From the NCBI GenBank assembly GCA_018873245.2, contig JAEMBT020000001.1, positions 7,444,220-7,508,219 on the forward strand: DNA of 64,000 nt, given 5' to 3'. This document shows, piece after piece, positions 33,801-44,562 of this stretch (its first letter is position 1; each line of letters begins with the position of its first letter). Source of the DNA: Archegozetes longisetosus. Lineage: Eukaryota; Arthropoda; Arachnida; Sarcoptiformes; Trhypochthoniidae. Made by a program: the position numbers and the translations under genes. Below the pieces are notes generated by a model that saw only the letters and a program-made list of their open reading frames with translations, searched no databases and was not told the DNA's origin.

Positions 33801-34938
33801 TTCTTCTTACTTCGCAAGTGGTGATGGTTTAGCTGAAATCACTAATCAAAAGCTTTTACATGTCCTCAGATCTTATACAAACAGGGATAGTAATAACTGG
33901 GACAAATATTTAGATCTCGCGGTCAAAGTGATTAACAAACAAGTGAATGTAACTACAAAATATAGTCCATTCTTCCTACTATACGGATTTAATTCTGTTA
34001 ATGAGTTCGAAAGAAAAATTCAGTTGAAAAATTTAATGGAAGAGGGAGAAGAGTTTGAAGAAAATAATGCGACTAAATCTTGGTTTAATGCAAGAAATGA
34101 AGCGAAAGTTAACATTGAATTAGCTGAGCAAAAGTGGGCTGAACTTAAGAAAACCAAACTTCGAATTCCGAATTTCAAAGTCGGGGATATATGTTGGACA
34201 AGAGACAAGACCATTGTACTAAAAATGCCAAAAAAGTTACAAAAGCCTCTCTTCGGTCCCGTCCTGATAGTTAAAGTATTGTCGGAAGGCGTATACAGAA
34301 TAATAAAAATGAAGAAAAAAAGACAAATTGTGCGAACTGTGAACGCAAGACTACTGTTTCCATACTTCGGTCCAAAACCAAAAAATTACGATGAACTAAT
34401 GGAAAGAGTGAGAAAAGGAGCCTTTGAAACAGTTAAGAGACCAGAAGAATTAGAGATATGGGATGTTGAGGAATATAGTGATTGGTTAAAAATCATAGAT
34501 AAAGACGAAATTCAACGAAAAGATGAAGAAAACGAACAGTTAGCTGATCAATATATAGAAGATTATAGTCAGGCCAACAAAGAGTTGAGACCTCGGGAAG
34601 ACAAAAGTGAAAACGATTTCAGTTATCGCTCGGCCGAAGAATCGAGTAATGGAGAAGATACTATTATTTATGAATGGGAAGAATCAAAAGGCGAAGAGAA
34701 TAGATCTGAAAATAATTCTAATGAAAAGTTTTGCGACATTGTTAACAACAACGATAGTCAAAACATACCTGAAAATGAAGATAATAACTATAAGAATAGC
34801 AGTGATATAAGGAAGGAACGTAATAAGGGCATAACTCATGAAGATAGTCTCGAGAAGTCACAAAAGTTAGTAGTCAGGAATCGACCTAAACGTATAACGA
34901 GAAAACCTGATCGCTATCAAGATATACGTCACAAGTAA
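30850..34938 (+). CDS. pol: Pol polyprotein: protease, RT, RNase H, integrase
   Basis: 1,362 codons counted from the internal ATG at 30850; translation is more likely by -1 frameshift from gag. Domains in order: retropepsin (DSGA at 35-38), reverse transcriptase (Asp360 in FDLTMSFYHI; active site FFDD at 422-425, a variant of YxDD), RNase H (Asp572 in KTDASAYGVGGAL), HHCC zinc finger (His829, His837, Cys867, Cys870), and integrase core with Asp900, Asp960 and Glu996 (a 35-residue D-E spacing). After the core comes a C-terminal region with a GPVLIVKVL stretch like the GPY/F module, then a long acidic tail ending in a basic cluster. All catalytic residues are present and there is no stop. It makes and inserts the cDNA copy. 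Confidence 0.92.
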   Translation: MAGINISLLISNHFVGIRPTIKVRINDIEVYGLIDSGAEFNLISEELAILAGVKSNLTDLKIQSVFSDITTAFGTFDLKFEFQNRKRRSTTHILPDISCPLIIGANFGRDCGLRVDFGTREVEYFDFELKKFITFNTNMVCFNFRTEIDENLLKRPKSIKNYQVTKQMNVNNRNTLIEQIFCISESKIEETDRRQQERNSKTLGRSSDRDMSREEFIKQFDLSHISEEHEKSKIEDLLIEFEDIWSKSEFDFGLCKLFETDIKLKPNFKPLRSKPYRYSPNDREVIDNWIKRMLEKGAIEESVSEMSSPIVLVKSKGKSPRITIDYRYLNQYIVSEEFPTKTFQSIVDQLTDVDFMSVFDLTMSFYHILLKTDVRWLTAFITERGLYQFIRLPMGLRTSPRVLQKLMNKIIAEFVGKFLDSFFDDLLAFSKSFNNHLIHIRKLFELLRFHNLKLKPKKCQIFKSEIKFLGFIVSKSGIKIDNSRIEAILKMRSPKSAKQVRTFMGIINFLKSFIDPEMTKHARNLFNLVKKDTVFNWTESHQKSFEFFKTKLTTVPVLTHPNPKYKKILKTDASAYGVGGALCQEEDEKLKVIGYFQRLLSKHQLSYSVCERELYALIVGIRIFRKELIDSHFVCHSDHIALESLNKFKKYNNMRLTRWSIELSEFDFTVVYIKGKENGAADCLSRLIESHRECMNESEKVEEIPSEQIVGKLSREVNVVEVANNNYHQLTSNSMAFNEREVFEALNLTQVLRDDEIENIEKLQSEDKLCQEIREKLITRDITFEKLYSRFTVYNNILYRKKKIRKKDNRAYQMVLPAKLIPTILDRYHNDYSMGCHFGKNKTEEVIENRFWWPAMRETIRAFVRNCTVCQQNKIPKDLGFGVPKVIEIPENPFDAINVDIFGSCPLSVNKNKYVITGTCRLTRWIEASAIPDQSAESVLKFINEKFILKHTCPSKCTTDRNAVFMSRKFRHQLASCGIRHTPTSSYFASGDGLAEITNQKLLHVLRSYTNRDSNNWDKYLDLAVKVINKQVNVTTKYSPFFLLYGFNSVNEFERKIQLKNLMEEGEEFEENNATKSWFNARNEAKVNIELAEQKWAELKKTKLRIPNFKVGDICWTRDKTIVLKMPKKLQKPLFGPVLIVKVLSEGVYRIIKMKKKRQIVRTVNARLLFPYFGPKPKNYDELMERVRKGAFETVKRPEELEIWDVEEYSDWLKIIDKDEIQRKDEENEQLADQYIEDYSQANKELRPREDKSENDFSYRSAEESSNGEDTIIYEWEESKGEENRSENNSNEKFCDIVNNNDSQNIPENEDNNYKNSSDIRKERNKGITHEDSLEKSQKLVVRNRPKRITRKPDRYQDIRHK

Positions 34939-35626
34939 GCTGGAAGACTGGTTTAAAGTCAACACAATTTCATTCACATATAGATTGAAGTCAAGTCAAG
35001 CCGTAAATATTTGAGTTTAATAGTAGTCTTGAAATGAACCAAACGTTAATTTAATCTAGTCTAATATTTGGGTAACTTGATATTTTTAGACTTAATTTGA
35101 ATATTGATGAAATTTTCATACGAAATCAGTTAAAATTTTTATTAAAATTAACTTAATTCGAGGATAATTTTAAATAATTTTCTAATTAAGCTCATAATTA
35201 AGGGTTTAAATAACTTGTCAGTAACTAAAATATCGGGTTTTAATTATCAGTAAAGGGTTTCGCTCTATCATATCCTAAAGTTATGCAAAATAATGATGTG
35301 GTTTGAATGTCTCTCTGAGTGCACGCGGAGATTCATGCAGATCATGACATAGATACATCATTAAAATTACAAAGAGTGGTAAAGCTTTGTCGACGAGCAG
35401 AATCACTGAAAAGAAAAAAAAATTTCTGATATCAGAAACTAATTAATACAAACTAAAACAATAATAATGATGAGTGAGAGTAAAAGCGCTCAGATGTATG
35501 ACAAATTGTAAGATACAACAGATTACTTTGATATGATAGTAAGGAAAGCTGCAGTAATGAAAAGTTTGTGTATGGCATTCAGACTTTCAGTCTTTGACCG
35601 ATAGTCTTCAGCCATCGCCGGGCGCT
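34939..35626 (+). other. 3' untranslated part of the young gypsy element
   Basis: About 690 bases with no envelope-like or other significant frame before the 3' LTR. Confidence 0.6.
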
Positions 35627-36051
35627 TGATATATGTAATGAAAAGTTTTACGCAATAGTACAGAACTTAGTTCTGTACTATTCCCTAAAAAAAACTATTA
35701 GGACTTGTCATTGACTCAAAAATCAATGACCTAAGGCATTAGAGTTCAGAAAATTGTAAATGTCTGATATATATATATATATATAAGTTTTTACATTAGC
35801 AGGTTTTGTAAGATCTCATGAGTGTCCGACACAATTCCTAACATTTAATATCTGTGATAATTGTATTTTGTGTAATGTTCATTGGTTAATTAAATTTTTT
35901 ATTTAATTTATTAATTGTACAAATATCGAGACTTTACTGTGTTAAGTAGCTAACAGCGTAATAGACGCAATCCCAAGTAAAACCCTACAGAGACGTTACA
36001 TGTGGCTCAAAAATACTAGTCTTCGCCCCCGAGAGTAGATCGCATGTAACA
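35627..36051 (+). repeat. 3' LTR of the young gypsy element
   Basis: 425 bases; identical by eye to the 5' LTR apart from two extra TA units and one extra A. Confidence 0.9.
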
Positions 36052-36055
36052 CTAG

Positions 36056-36832
36056 TATAGTGAAGTATTCAAAAAATAGATTCTAATCTTATCTTATTGA
36101 TGATATAAAAGAGAGTATGATTTTATAGAATGCTTTGTGCATCATTTTGGTATTTTATCCTAACTTTATACCCAAACTAAATGATGTATTGTATTGAATG
36201 ACTGCACATCAAATTAAGAGAAGTTCAAATGAATTTTATTCCCCATTGAAATAATATTACAATAATAACCCAAAATTTTCTACAGGGAATATTAGTTTCA
36301 TTCGAGCTTTAAAATATTGTATACATAATGGATTTAAGAAATTGACGAAAGGCTATTCAAAATCTAAGTTTATTATTAACTACTATTTTGAATTTAAACC
36401 CATTGACCGTACGAAAGAAAATTCTTTACAAAAGTAGTACTATTAATCATATGTAATTATTAAGATTTGGAATATTAATGCTTGTAAAATATAATATACT
36501 GACAGTATAATATACTAATTATCAAACTTTTCAAATCATATTTTCTGCTTGCTTTACCACCAAAGTCAACAAAGTAAGAGAAGTGTTCAATCGATATTTA
36601 ATTAATTGAAGCTTTCAATGTGGATATAGAATAATAAAATAATAAATCTCCACCCTTTGTATATAAGTTTCGAAACAAATTTCTTCCGACATACGAGAAA
36701 AGCTAAGTATAAAAGCAATTTAGAAGCTTTTATGCTAATAAGTTGATAAGAGAACTCTAGGGCAGAAGAGATAATAGTGAATCTAAAAACTAGAATTGAA
36801 ATACAAAGCAAAATATTTCAAATTTGAACAGT
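36056..36832. other. 5' flank of the DEG/ENaC gene
   Basis: AT-rich sequence that should include the channel gene promoter; no distinct motif could be supported. The minus-strand frame at 36602-36811 is not recognisable. Confidence 0.4.
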
Positions 36833-38290
36833 ATGAGCAAAACAGCGAGCAGAATGATAAATTCAAGACAATTTTCGGGTTTACAATCTGCGACTTATCC
36901 GAAAATGAAAAGAATTATTTCGACCATAACAGACAGAGTTTTGAGACGAGTGGAATCTAGAAGTGAACAGATATTGAGGAGCGACTCTCGAGACAGTTCA
37001 AAGATGAGAAGAATTATAAGCTTATTTAAATTTCTTGTTCTTTTGATGAGTATTTTTGGCTTAACTTATCAAACGCTTGAACTTACATTACAGTACTATA
37101 GTGGACAAACCGTTGTTAATATAGAAGTCAAGAAATTTGGTTTCGTTCCGTTACCAGCCATTACGATCTGTTATCCATTCTTTACAGAGATGCAACGTCT
37201 TGCGAACATTTTTCCAGAATTCAAACAAGATTATGACATCTATCAGAATAGCTCGAATAAAACTGATTTTCGAAACAAAACTTTTATGGAACGATTTGAG
37301 CATGAATATAATAAATACACAGCAGAAGTATTTAATTCTATGACGATTGTGGAAGCGTTCGAAAATGTAAGTTTACGGGTTCGTGGAAGAATGGCAGTTT
37401 CTGTTTCTGGGACAGGATATAACAAATCTGCGATTGATACTCAAGTTCTAAATAAATATGATTCCAAACCGATCGAATCAGTTAGATCTGAATTTATTAA
37501 TTCTGGTTTTCAGAAGTGTTTCACATTTTTCAGTCACCTCAACAAAAATTGGCAAGATCTCGAAATGAAAGAAAAAGAGTTTCATTTAAATACTCCACGA
37601 GAGCTAACTTGGATTCCACTATTTAAAAAAACAGAACCCTATTTTTTCTCAATACATTCTCCAAATATTTTACCTCATTCTAACAGTTTTATCAAACTAA
37701 AATTTGGATATAAATATTATATAGTTTATTCTCGAATCTATACTAAACTATTGCCGCCACGATATTCAACAAACTGTCGAAACTATGATATAAGTAATAT
37801 TGACGAAGAACAATCCAGTAATGATTGTATCCATAGATGTGTCTCAAATGAAATGAAAGAAAATTGTGATCAATGTTTTTATGTAACCAATGCTCCTTTT
37901 AGAAAAGAATATTTTGAAAAATATAGATTAGAAAAGCTTTGTCCCGAAAGTAATATGACAATATTTAATTGTTTTAGTGGATTGAGAAATGAAATTGAGT
38001 CTAAATGTGAAGCTAATTGCAGACCTGACTGTCATAATCAGTTCATTAATTTTCAAATTAATGATGAAATAAATGAGTCTGAATCAGCCATATCATTAAG
38101 CGTAATGCATAATAATTTGCCTGATGAAATGATCGAACACTTGCCAGAAATGACATTCATATCATTTATATGTAATTTTGGTGGTTTAGCGGGAATGTGG
38201 TTGGGATTGTCGGTCACTGCCATATTTGACATTTTCACATCATATCTCTATAAAATCGTTGCCTATTTCTCTAAAATTCACGCCAATTGA
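36833..38290 (+). CDS. DEG/ENaC family sodium channel subunit (intronless)
   Basis: 485 residues from ATG 36833 (the frame opens a little upstream only through TTG). A basic cytoplasmic N-terminus is followed by the first membrane segment (about 61-82, FKFLVLLMSIFGLTYQTLEL). Then come the family motif PLPAITICYPFF (about 107-118), a long extracellular domain with a cysteine-rich part (NDCIHRCVSN, NCDQCFYVTN, CEANCRPDCHNQF), and a second membrane segment near the C-terminus containing GLAGMWLGLSVTAIFDI, with the pore selectivity GxS motif (GLS). These are trimeric amiloride-type cation channels of the plasma membrane; arthropod relatives (pickpocket) act in chemosensation and mechanosensation. 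The ligand is unknown. The length fits the family. Relics of its C-terminus lie at 27826, 47153 and 63446, so it belongs to a locally expanded family. Confidence 0.9.
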   Translation: MSKTASRMINSRQFSGLQSATYPKMKRIISTITDRVLRRVESRSEQILRSDSRDSSKMRRIISLFKFLVLLMSIFGLTYQTLELTLQYYSGQTVVNIEVKKFGFVPLPAITICYPFFTEMQRLANIFPEFKQDYDIYQNSSNKTDFRNKTFMERFEHEYNKYTAEVFNSMTIVEAFENVSLRVRGRMAVSVSGTGYNKSAIDTQVLNKYDSKPIESVRSEFINSGFQKCFTFFSHLNKNWQDLEMKEKEFHLNTPRELTWIPLFKKTEPYFFSIHSPNILPHSNSFIKLKFGYKYYIVYSRIYTKLLPPRYSTNCRNYDISNIDEEQSSNDCIHRCVSNEMKENCDQCFYVTNAPFRKEYFEKYRLEKLCPESNMTIFNCFSGLRNEIESKCEANCRPDCHNQFINFQINDEINESESAISLSVMHNNLPDEMIEHLPEMTFISFICNFGGLAGMWLGLSVTAIFDIFTSYLYKIVAYFSKIHAN

Positions 38291-39310
38291 AATATGATTA
38301 GAACTGCACTTATGTAAATTAGGATACTTTTGGAAAATAAAATAACTTTCATAAGTATTTTCCGTTAAAATGACTTTTTCATCAAATTTCGACAGTTTAG
38401 ATGGAATAATATTAAAAGTATTTGCGCAAGCGTTTGCTTTCTATAACTTGTTTGGAAAAGCAGTATAGCAGAAATTTTTAACCCGTAATATTGTTATATT
38501 TTTTCTTATGTAAAAATTCGAACAAAATTTTTGCAGTCCCTTTATCCATTGTATTCACAAGGAGTTCACCTCAAAGTTTGTATTGTCTTAAATTTCTAGA
38601 ATGATACAAGAGTTCATTATCTCTGCTTAGAGCTTATTAAACAATTTCGTTGACTATTTAATTGTTTCTTTATTACTAAACAATTTAACTCTAATATGAT
38701 ACCAGAATTTAAATTTTTTTTCAGTAGTAGAAATGATTATCAAATGAGCTCAATTCATTAAAGCTTTCTATGGTATTCAAGAAAAGAGATGGAAAATTTA
38801 TAATTTATTAAAAAATTAATCAAAATTATGTTCGAGAGTGTAATAATTCACATTATAATTTATATTAAATAAAAGTCTATTAATTGTGAATAGTCGATTC
38901 TTGCTACTTTTCTACTTTTGTTATTAAGCAGTCGCTTTGAATATATGAGACTGAAATAATTTTTCATTGTTTGATATTATTGTCTTTGTATCGATTTAAT
39001 CAAATATATTTCTCGTAATACTGTGGTTTAATCATTTAAGTGCATGAGTGATTAGTGTAAAGCTTAATCACAATCTTTAACTAATTTAAAGAAGGAAATG
39101 AGGGCAGAGATAAGTGCTACTCTAACGGTGCTTCACTCATTTTACGACTATAAAAGTATTTGTAGGTTTTACTCGATCTTCTTTGTAGCTCTAGATGTTT
39201 TAGTGCTTTGTTACATAATAAGGATACTATGATAATAAGAGCTTTCAAAATACGAGTTCAGTCGCGTAGTCCTTTACCCAGTGTTGCAGCTTTAAATCAA
39301 CTTAAAGTCG
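38291..39310. other. Intergenic, no gene seen
   Basis: 3' flank of the channel gene, AT-rich. The first 60 bases resemble the flank of the DEG/ENaC relics at 47 and 63 kb (GCACTTATGTAA and GATAC motifs). Otherwise no feature. Confidence 0.4.
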
Positions 39311-39318
39311 ACTTTAAC

Positions 39319-39754
39319 TAGGGTGACCAAGTCAAAAGCTGTCAAATGCGGGACAAAAAAATTTTGGTCCCATTATAAAATTTTTTTAAAGAGTTTTAAC
39401 CTGATTAAAGTTACAAATCACAGTTTGAAATAATAATTATTTGAAATATAAACTAAAGACTTGATTGATAACTGCACTTTATAAAAGTCACATACGATGT
39501 GAATGAAAACAAGGTATCAGATAAACGGATTAAAACTCTTTTTGTCTAAAGACTTCTACATATTTTAAGATAAGAAACGTGTTGACAATTAAATTGCATT
39601 ATTTGCATTAAATAAAAACACACAGTGAAAATCTGTTAAGATAAATCTTAAAATGTGTGATATTTTCCGTCCCGCAAAGGGTGCATACGGTATGCGGGAC
39701 ACAACTCTTAAATGTGGGACAATCCCGCACAATGCGGGACACTTGGTCACCCTA
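39319..39754. mobile_element. hAT-like MITE, copy 2, with perfect 8-bp duplication
   Basis: 436 bases with ends TAGGGTGACCAAGTC...CTTGGTCACCCTA, flanked on both sides by ACTTTAAC (39311-39318 and 39755-39762). An 8-base duplication with a (C/T)AGGG end is typical of hAT elements. The same family as 27082-27512; non-coding. Confidence 0.88.
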
Positions 39755-39762
39755 ACTTTAAC

Positions 39763-40492
39763 AATTGTTCTACATTTGATTACATTTAAATATTCATTAA
39801 AATTGTTGACTATAGGCTTCGATCTTGTTTCGATCTCGTATGGTCCATTAAAATCTCATCTTATGGGAATTATTATCTTAACCTCATGACTACTGGTTTT
39901 TATACTGGGATTAGTGCATATAATTTGCTCTGAAGTATTTTAGTTAGAAAGCATGCGCTTCATTTAAATTTTGTTCATTAAACATGATTCTCATGTCATT
40001 TAAATTATAATCTTGATGTATAATTAATTTATTATTTGTAGTGAGAAAATTTTTGCAAGCTCTTAATTTTATTTATATTAATTTTACAAAATATATAATA
40101 TCGTTTCACAAGATGAAATATCTCGAAATTCCGCAAAATTTTTCACGAGACGAGGTCTCGTTTTTATGGTTACATTCTAAGTTAAAATTAATCTTGACTC
40201 AACGAAGCTCAAAATGGCTGACCCATAATGTCAGTCTCAAGGTCTTGGACTTTAAACTGATCAAAACTTAAGAGGCTGACTTTCTTCCCAAAAGGCTAAA
40301 GGGTGGCCTCTGTCTTTACCCTCGATGTTATAATATTTTTGTATAATATTAAGATGATTGTCACATTGGAAGTCTGCAATATTGTATCGCTATTGCGATA
40401 TTTATTACCAAACACAAGCGGTATTCCGTCTGTAAACGTTTGGTTATAACAATTGGGAGCACTTCTCGTGAGAGGAGCAAATGCCAAAAGGC
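39763..40492. other. Intergenic, no gene seen
   Basis: Short open frames at 40041-40271 and on the minus strand at 40296-40487 have no family signature. Confidence 0.4.
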
Positions 40493-40578
40493 AACTGGAC
40501 TGAAAGTGTTTGAAGACACTTCTTATATGCAGTTTTTAGAGCTGCATACATTCAGTGTCAACAAAGTTCAGTCCAGTT
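40493..40578. repeat. Small nested hairpin
   Basis: AACTGGACTGAA at the left is mirrored by TTCAGTCCAGTT at the right (86 bases in all). Inside are GAAGTGTTTG-like pairing and ATGCAG...CTGCAT. It could be a tiny fold-back element or a structured RNA; nothing decides between them. Confidence 0.4.
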
Positions 40579-41423
40579 CAGAGAGTGAATGTCGCTGCAA
40601 TGAGTGAGTAGCAGCTACAAGGAAAACTCATTATAACGAACACCAACTCTCTGCTCAACAATATATAGATAGAGTTCGAACGATTTTAATGAGATGCTTG
40701 AAGGGAGTGTTATATGAAAATGTGAATTTTCAAGTTAGCGCGAGTTCAGCTTATTTTGCGATCATTTTCTCCCAAGTGTGCTAATTATATCTTTAAACAT
40801 AAAAAGATGAGAATATTGTGGTTACTCTAATTGCTGACTTCATTTCAAATTTAATAGAAATATAATCACGTTCTTGCTTACTTAATGCCTTATCATTAGA
40901 GATAATGATTATCAGTTTGAAACCGATTTTAATCGATTTCAACCGCCGAAATTTTATCATAGCTTTCGGTCACATACCGAAATTAACCAAATGTTTCTTA
41001 GGGAATGACTATGCTTAATAGGGGAGAAACAATGATAAAACTTAAAGTCCTATAGCAATTAATTACTTGTGTATCGCGACAAATAGTTTAAACGCCAAAA
41101 GATCATTCAACAAATATCGTGACGTTCAAAATCATAAAAGATGTAAAACGAATGCTGAAACATTTTCAATGAAATGATTATGTATTTCAATAGTGATGTA
41201 GAAGATATTCTTAATTAATTTGTTTAAAATTAACCGAATAAACCGAATCTTGATGTAAATTTTTAATATTTTTCTCGATGCTGAAAGTAACCGAATCTCT
41301 AAGTAAATTGATGTAACCGATTTTGACCGCAGAATTTCCAAGATAATACAGAAAATCATTATCTCTACTTATCATATACAGCACAATTTTATACATCATA
41401 TAAGATTCATCAAAATATTAAAT
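40579..41423. other. Intergenic, no gene seen
   Basis: AT-rich; may include the 3' part of the Tc1 element that follows, but its terminal repeat was not found. Confidence 0.35.
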
Positions 41424-42412
41424 CTAGTACTCAGTTGGACTTCCTTTGCTAATAATAGTCTCAAATATACGGCTTGGCATAGAATTGACTAAATTTTGAA
41501 GAAATTGAGGCGATATTTGTTCTCAGCTATCACTTATTGCTTGCTTAAGCTGTTCAACTGATTGATATTGCTTACCATTTGCATATACAGTCCTAGCAAA
41601 TATTCCCTATAAGTTGTCAATCGGATTCAAATTCGAAGGAACAGGTGGCCAGTCAATCAGAGTGATTTTGTTCAGCGCAAACCATTCTTTAGACTGGTGA
41701 GAAGTATGGATTGGCGCATTATTGTGCTGTAAAACCCAATTTTCACCCCCAATTCGCCGACCAAACGGTATCAAATGCATACCGAGTATATTTATATATT
41801 CCAACGAGTTCATTTATGATTTACGTATGTGATATAAGTCATTCCATATAAGCCAAAGCCGACCCACATCATAACTGAACCGCCGCCAACGGTACGCTTA
41901 GAGAAATTGTTTTTATCTATTCTTAAGTCATGCCAATAACTATGAAAATCTTCCTGACCGCCCTAATTAAACTTCTTTATGTTGCTAAAAATTACATTTT
42001 GCCACTCTTTGGTTCAACTCACGTGGTGTTCTGCAAATTCGAGGCGCGCCAACTTATGATGCGGTTTAATAACTGGTTTGCTCTTAATTTAATATGCTTT
42101 AGACTTGGATTTTTGTTTAAACCCGCCAAATCGTTGTAATCGAAACATTTAGTTTCAGATCAGCTTTTATATGTTCCAAAATAATCACTTTATTGCTCGC
42201 ATGGTTAATAATACAGCGTTTATCACGATCAAATAGAAGAGATTTCGGTCCTCTAGCTTTATTTTTTCCATAATTTTCTTTATTATTCAAATAATTCAGT
42301 ACAACATTATGTGAGCGATCGATCATTGATGCTATTTTGCGCTTAGAATCAATGAATTCAACTAATGTATCAATTCTTCCCTTTTCATAATCACTTAATT
42401 GACTATTTTTAG
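41424..42412 (-). pseudogene. Tc1-type transposase, disrupted
   Basis: Nearly the whole protein is recognisable on the minus strand. The N-terminal helix-turn-helix part (LSDYEKGRIDTL, RSHNVVLNYLNNKENYG) lies at about 42200-42412. A middle block (GGGSVMMWVGFG) lies near 41860-41890. The open C-terminal part at 41607-41813 contains NWVLQHNNAPIHTSHQSKEW and PSNLNPIDNL, and the tail ends SMPSR...GSPTEY at 41424. Stops and frameshifts separate the blocks. The second catalytic Asp of the usual Q(H/D)DNAP motif reads HNNAP, and the usual NPIEN glutamate reads NPIDN. It is dead. Terminal repeats were not identified. Confidence 0.85.
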
Positions 42413-43505
42413 TATTTTATTGTAATTCATAAATAAAAAACTTACGATAAACAAACATAAAAATTATAACAAAATATTCGAATTGTGTTATCGTTTTATT
42501 CAGTACAGTATATTTGATCATATATACGTTCAGATTATTATGATTTTTTCGATAAAACTTCTTTCAAGTGGTTTTATAGTAATGAAAAATGCAATTTAAT
42601 CTTTTTCTGGATACCGTACTTGCAATTCATCCGATCCTTACAAAAATCACAAGACATATAAAGATATAATTTAATGAATTTTGTCAAAATTTCATTGAAT
42701 TGTTTTTTCGAAGATTATTTACAAAGTCGAGTTGTTTTATAGTTATGAAAAGGGCTGTAGCTGTTTATGCACCATTAGAATCTTATTATCGACCTTAAGA
42801 AAGGTGTTAACAGATTTTTTAAAAGAAAGATTTTGACACTAAGCGATTTGTGCAGATATAGTATTGTTATTTAGGTACAACTCATCACGTGGTGACCAAA
42901 TTTTATGAAAATTGCCTTGTGTTTAATTTCGAAGATGCTTCGTAATCTTGGTTCATTATTTGATTCTGCTACCTCGAGCTCTAGTGATTTGTTTCCTCGA
43001 GCTTCTTCTGAATGGTCATGGCGCACAAGTTCGATAGAGCGGAGTTAGCTATATAAAGTTAACTAAAATGTTTTATTTTGAAATAGTCTTTTAAATAAAG
43101 TATATGGCAATAATTAAAATTTAAATAATGTAAGTATTTTACTAACTGTACGTTTCGTTTAAAACTGGAACATTGCGACTATTTTATCTATATCTGCATG
43201 AGTCCATTTTGTAAATTCAGTTATATTGAGGTTATATGATGATAAAATCTGTTGAAAGTTGACACTCTGATCCCAATTAGAGTTGATACATTTTGTAGAC
43301 TAACTAAAGAAGATTCTCATGTAACCAAATTTGTTATATAAAGAGCTGTCTGCTCAAAAATATATATTGTTTATTAAATCATTCCATATACTTTTAAAAA
43401 TATTTACATTTTAAAAATCAAAGTTCCCTTACAGTTTAAATATAACTATTTGATATATACAGTCAATATATACAATAAAAATGTAAAATATGATTATTCT
43501 TGCAT
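42413..43505. other. Intergenic, no gene seen
   Basis: AT-rich. A motif resembling GTTTTATAGT(A/T)ATGAAAA is repeated near 42570 and 42735. No gene is supported. Confidence 0.4.
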
Positions 43506-43892
43506 TCATGCGAGATTAACACGAGATGTAGATGGTTGATTTAATTGTACATTTGATGATTGTTGATTGAGTTGGTTTCTAGATGATGGTGGTTGAAATA
43601 ATTGCACAAAACCTGTTTCATTAACATCTAAGGAATATGTATTAACTGCACCAGATTTATTTTTAGTGTTTTTTATAGTTAGCATACGATCTACACTTTC
43701 CGCATATAAAATCAACTTGTTTAATAATAGTATTAACACTTTATTTAAAGTAAAAATTTTAATTTTTACATTATTTAAGTTAGTAATTAAGTCATTATCA
43801 TAAACTCGCCTTAAATTGCGTTTAATACATGAATCACACCTTACAGTACAGCAAGCAAAATACTTATTCCTTAAATATTTTAATTCCGACAT
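43506..43892 (-). CDS. Orphan ORF, hypothetical protein
   Basis: 128 codons from an ATG at 43892. The N-terminus is short and cysteine-bearing (FACCTVRCDSCIKR). A Leu/Ile-rich middle follows, and the C-terminus is rich in Gln, Asn, Ser and Pro with a repeated NQ(L)NQ.S pattern. There is no signal peptide and no recognised domain. It has no visible introns and could be one exon of a longer gene or a chance frame. I do not recognise it. Confidence 0.3.
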   Translation of the reverse strand: MSELKYLRNKYFACCTVRCDSCIKRNLRRVYDNDLITNLNNVKIKIFTLNKVLILLLNKLILYAESVDRMLTIKNTKNKSGAVNTYSLDVNETGFVQLFQPPSSRNQLNQQSSNVQLNQPSTSRVNLA

Positions 43893-44313
43893 ATTTTGCT
43901 TAAAACAAAACTTTTGCCAAAAACTAACCTGAGGTTTTAATAGCTAGGCTTAAACTGTGTAAAATAAAGCATATTTATCACAAATCAAATGTCTGGTTAG
44001 TCTTTGGCATTAATACATAAATAGCAAATAAAAATTTTAAATGTTAATTTGAAGCACATTACTTAATTTGATGTATAAATAATAGTGTATCGTTAGTAGT
44101 ATTTAAATATGAAAACATTTTAGTGAAGAGATTTTTAAAATATCTCATACCGTTTCCACAATAAAAGCATTAGAATTTTGTTTATAAAAATTGAGCAGTG
44201 TGCAATATCCTTTGTATATAACTTTAAAAATTTTATATCACGAGTATTGTATTTCATCCACTATTAAACAGAGGAAGTGCCTTAAAATTTAAAAAAAAAT
44301 TTTCAAAAACATG
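43893..44313. other. Intergenic, no gene seen
   Basis: AT-rich flank of the palindrome. Confidence 0.4.
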
Positions 44314-44562
44314 ACAAGTTCTTTCAAAGGTATTGAAAATAGTCAGTACTGAATACAAAGATTTGTGCTATCTTAACTCATGAAAAAATTAAGAAAAATA
44401 ATAATTATTAAAAAATCGATAATACTGATATCTAAATCTATGGAAAAATATTTGGAATAACTTATGATCTAATTTTGTAGGAACTTTTAAGAAAAAAGTA
44501 ATTTTAATGGAAATCATGAAAATTGTTTTGTCTCAAAGGTATCTGTTACAAGTGCAACTGTC
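44314..44562. repeat. Distal tip of the left palindrome arm
   Basis: This is the inverted counterpart of about 63655-63882 (shared ACAAGTGCAA, CAAAGGTATCTGTTAC and ATCTTTGTATTCAGT blocks on opposite strands), with visible divergence. It is displaced from the rest of the left arm by the stretch at 44563-47081. Homology with the right arm ends at about 44314/63882. Confidence 0.75.

Larger units (their letters stand above)
28379..36051 (+). mobile_element. Ty3/gypsy LTR retrotransposon, apparently complete and young
   Basis: 7.67 kb. The LTRs (28379-28798 and 35627-36051) appear to differ only in the length of one TA run and one A run. CTAG flanks both sides (28375-28378 and 36052-36055), a 4-base target duplication. 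Gag (673 codons) and Pol (protease-RT-RNase H-integrase, about 1,362 codons) are uninterrupted and overlap with a -1 frameshift signal. No envelope gene is present: the 690 bases between Pol and the 3' LTR have no significant frame. A TGG-starting primer-site candidate begins at 28802; I saw no clear polypurine tract. Near-identical LTRs and open frames indicate recent insertion and possible activity. Confidence 0.93.

Noticed and set aside
34939-35626. Envelope gene in the young gypsy element
   Set aside because: No long frame, signal peptide or membrane segment is present between pol and the 3' LTR.
36824-36832. Upstream TTG start for the channel gene
   Set aside because: The ATG at 36833 is the first standard start in the frame. 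By the same reasoning the transporter starts at 1638, not 1632.
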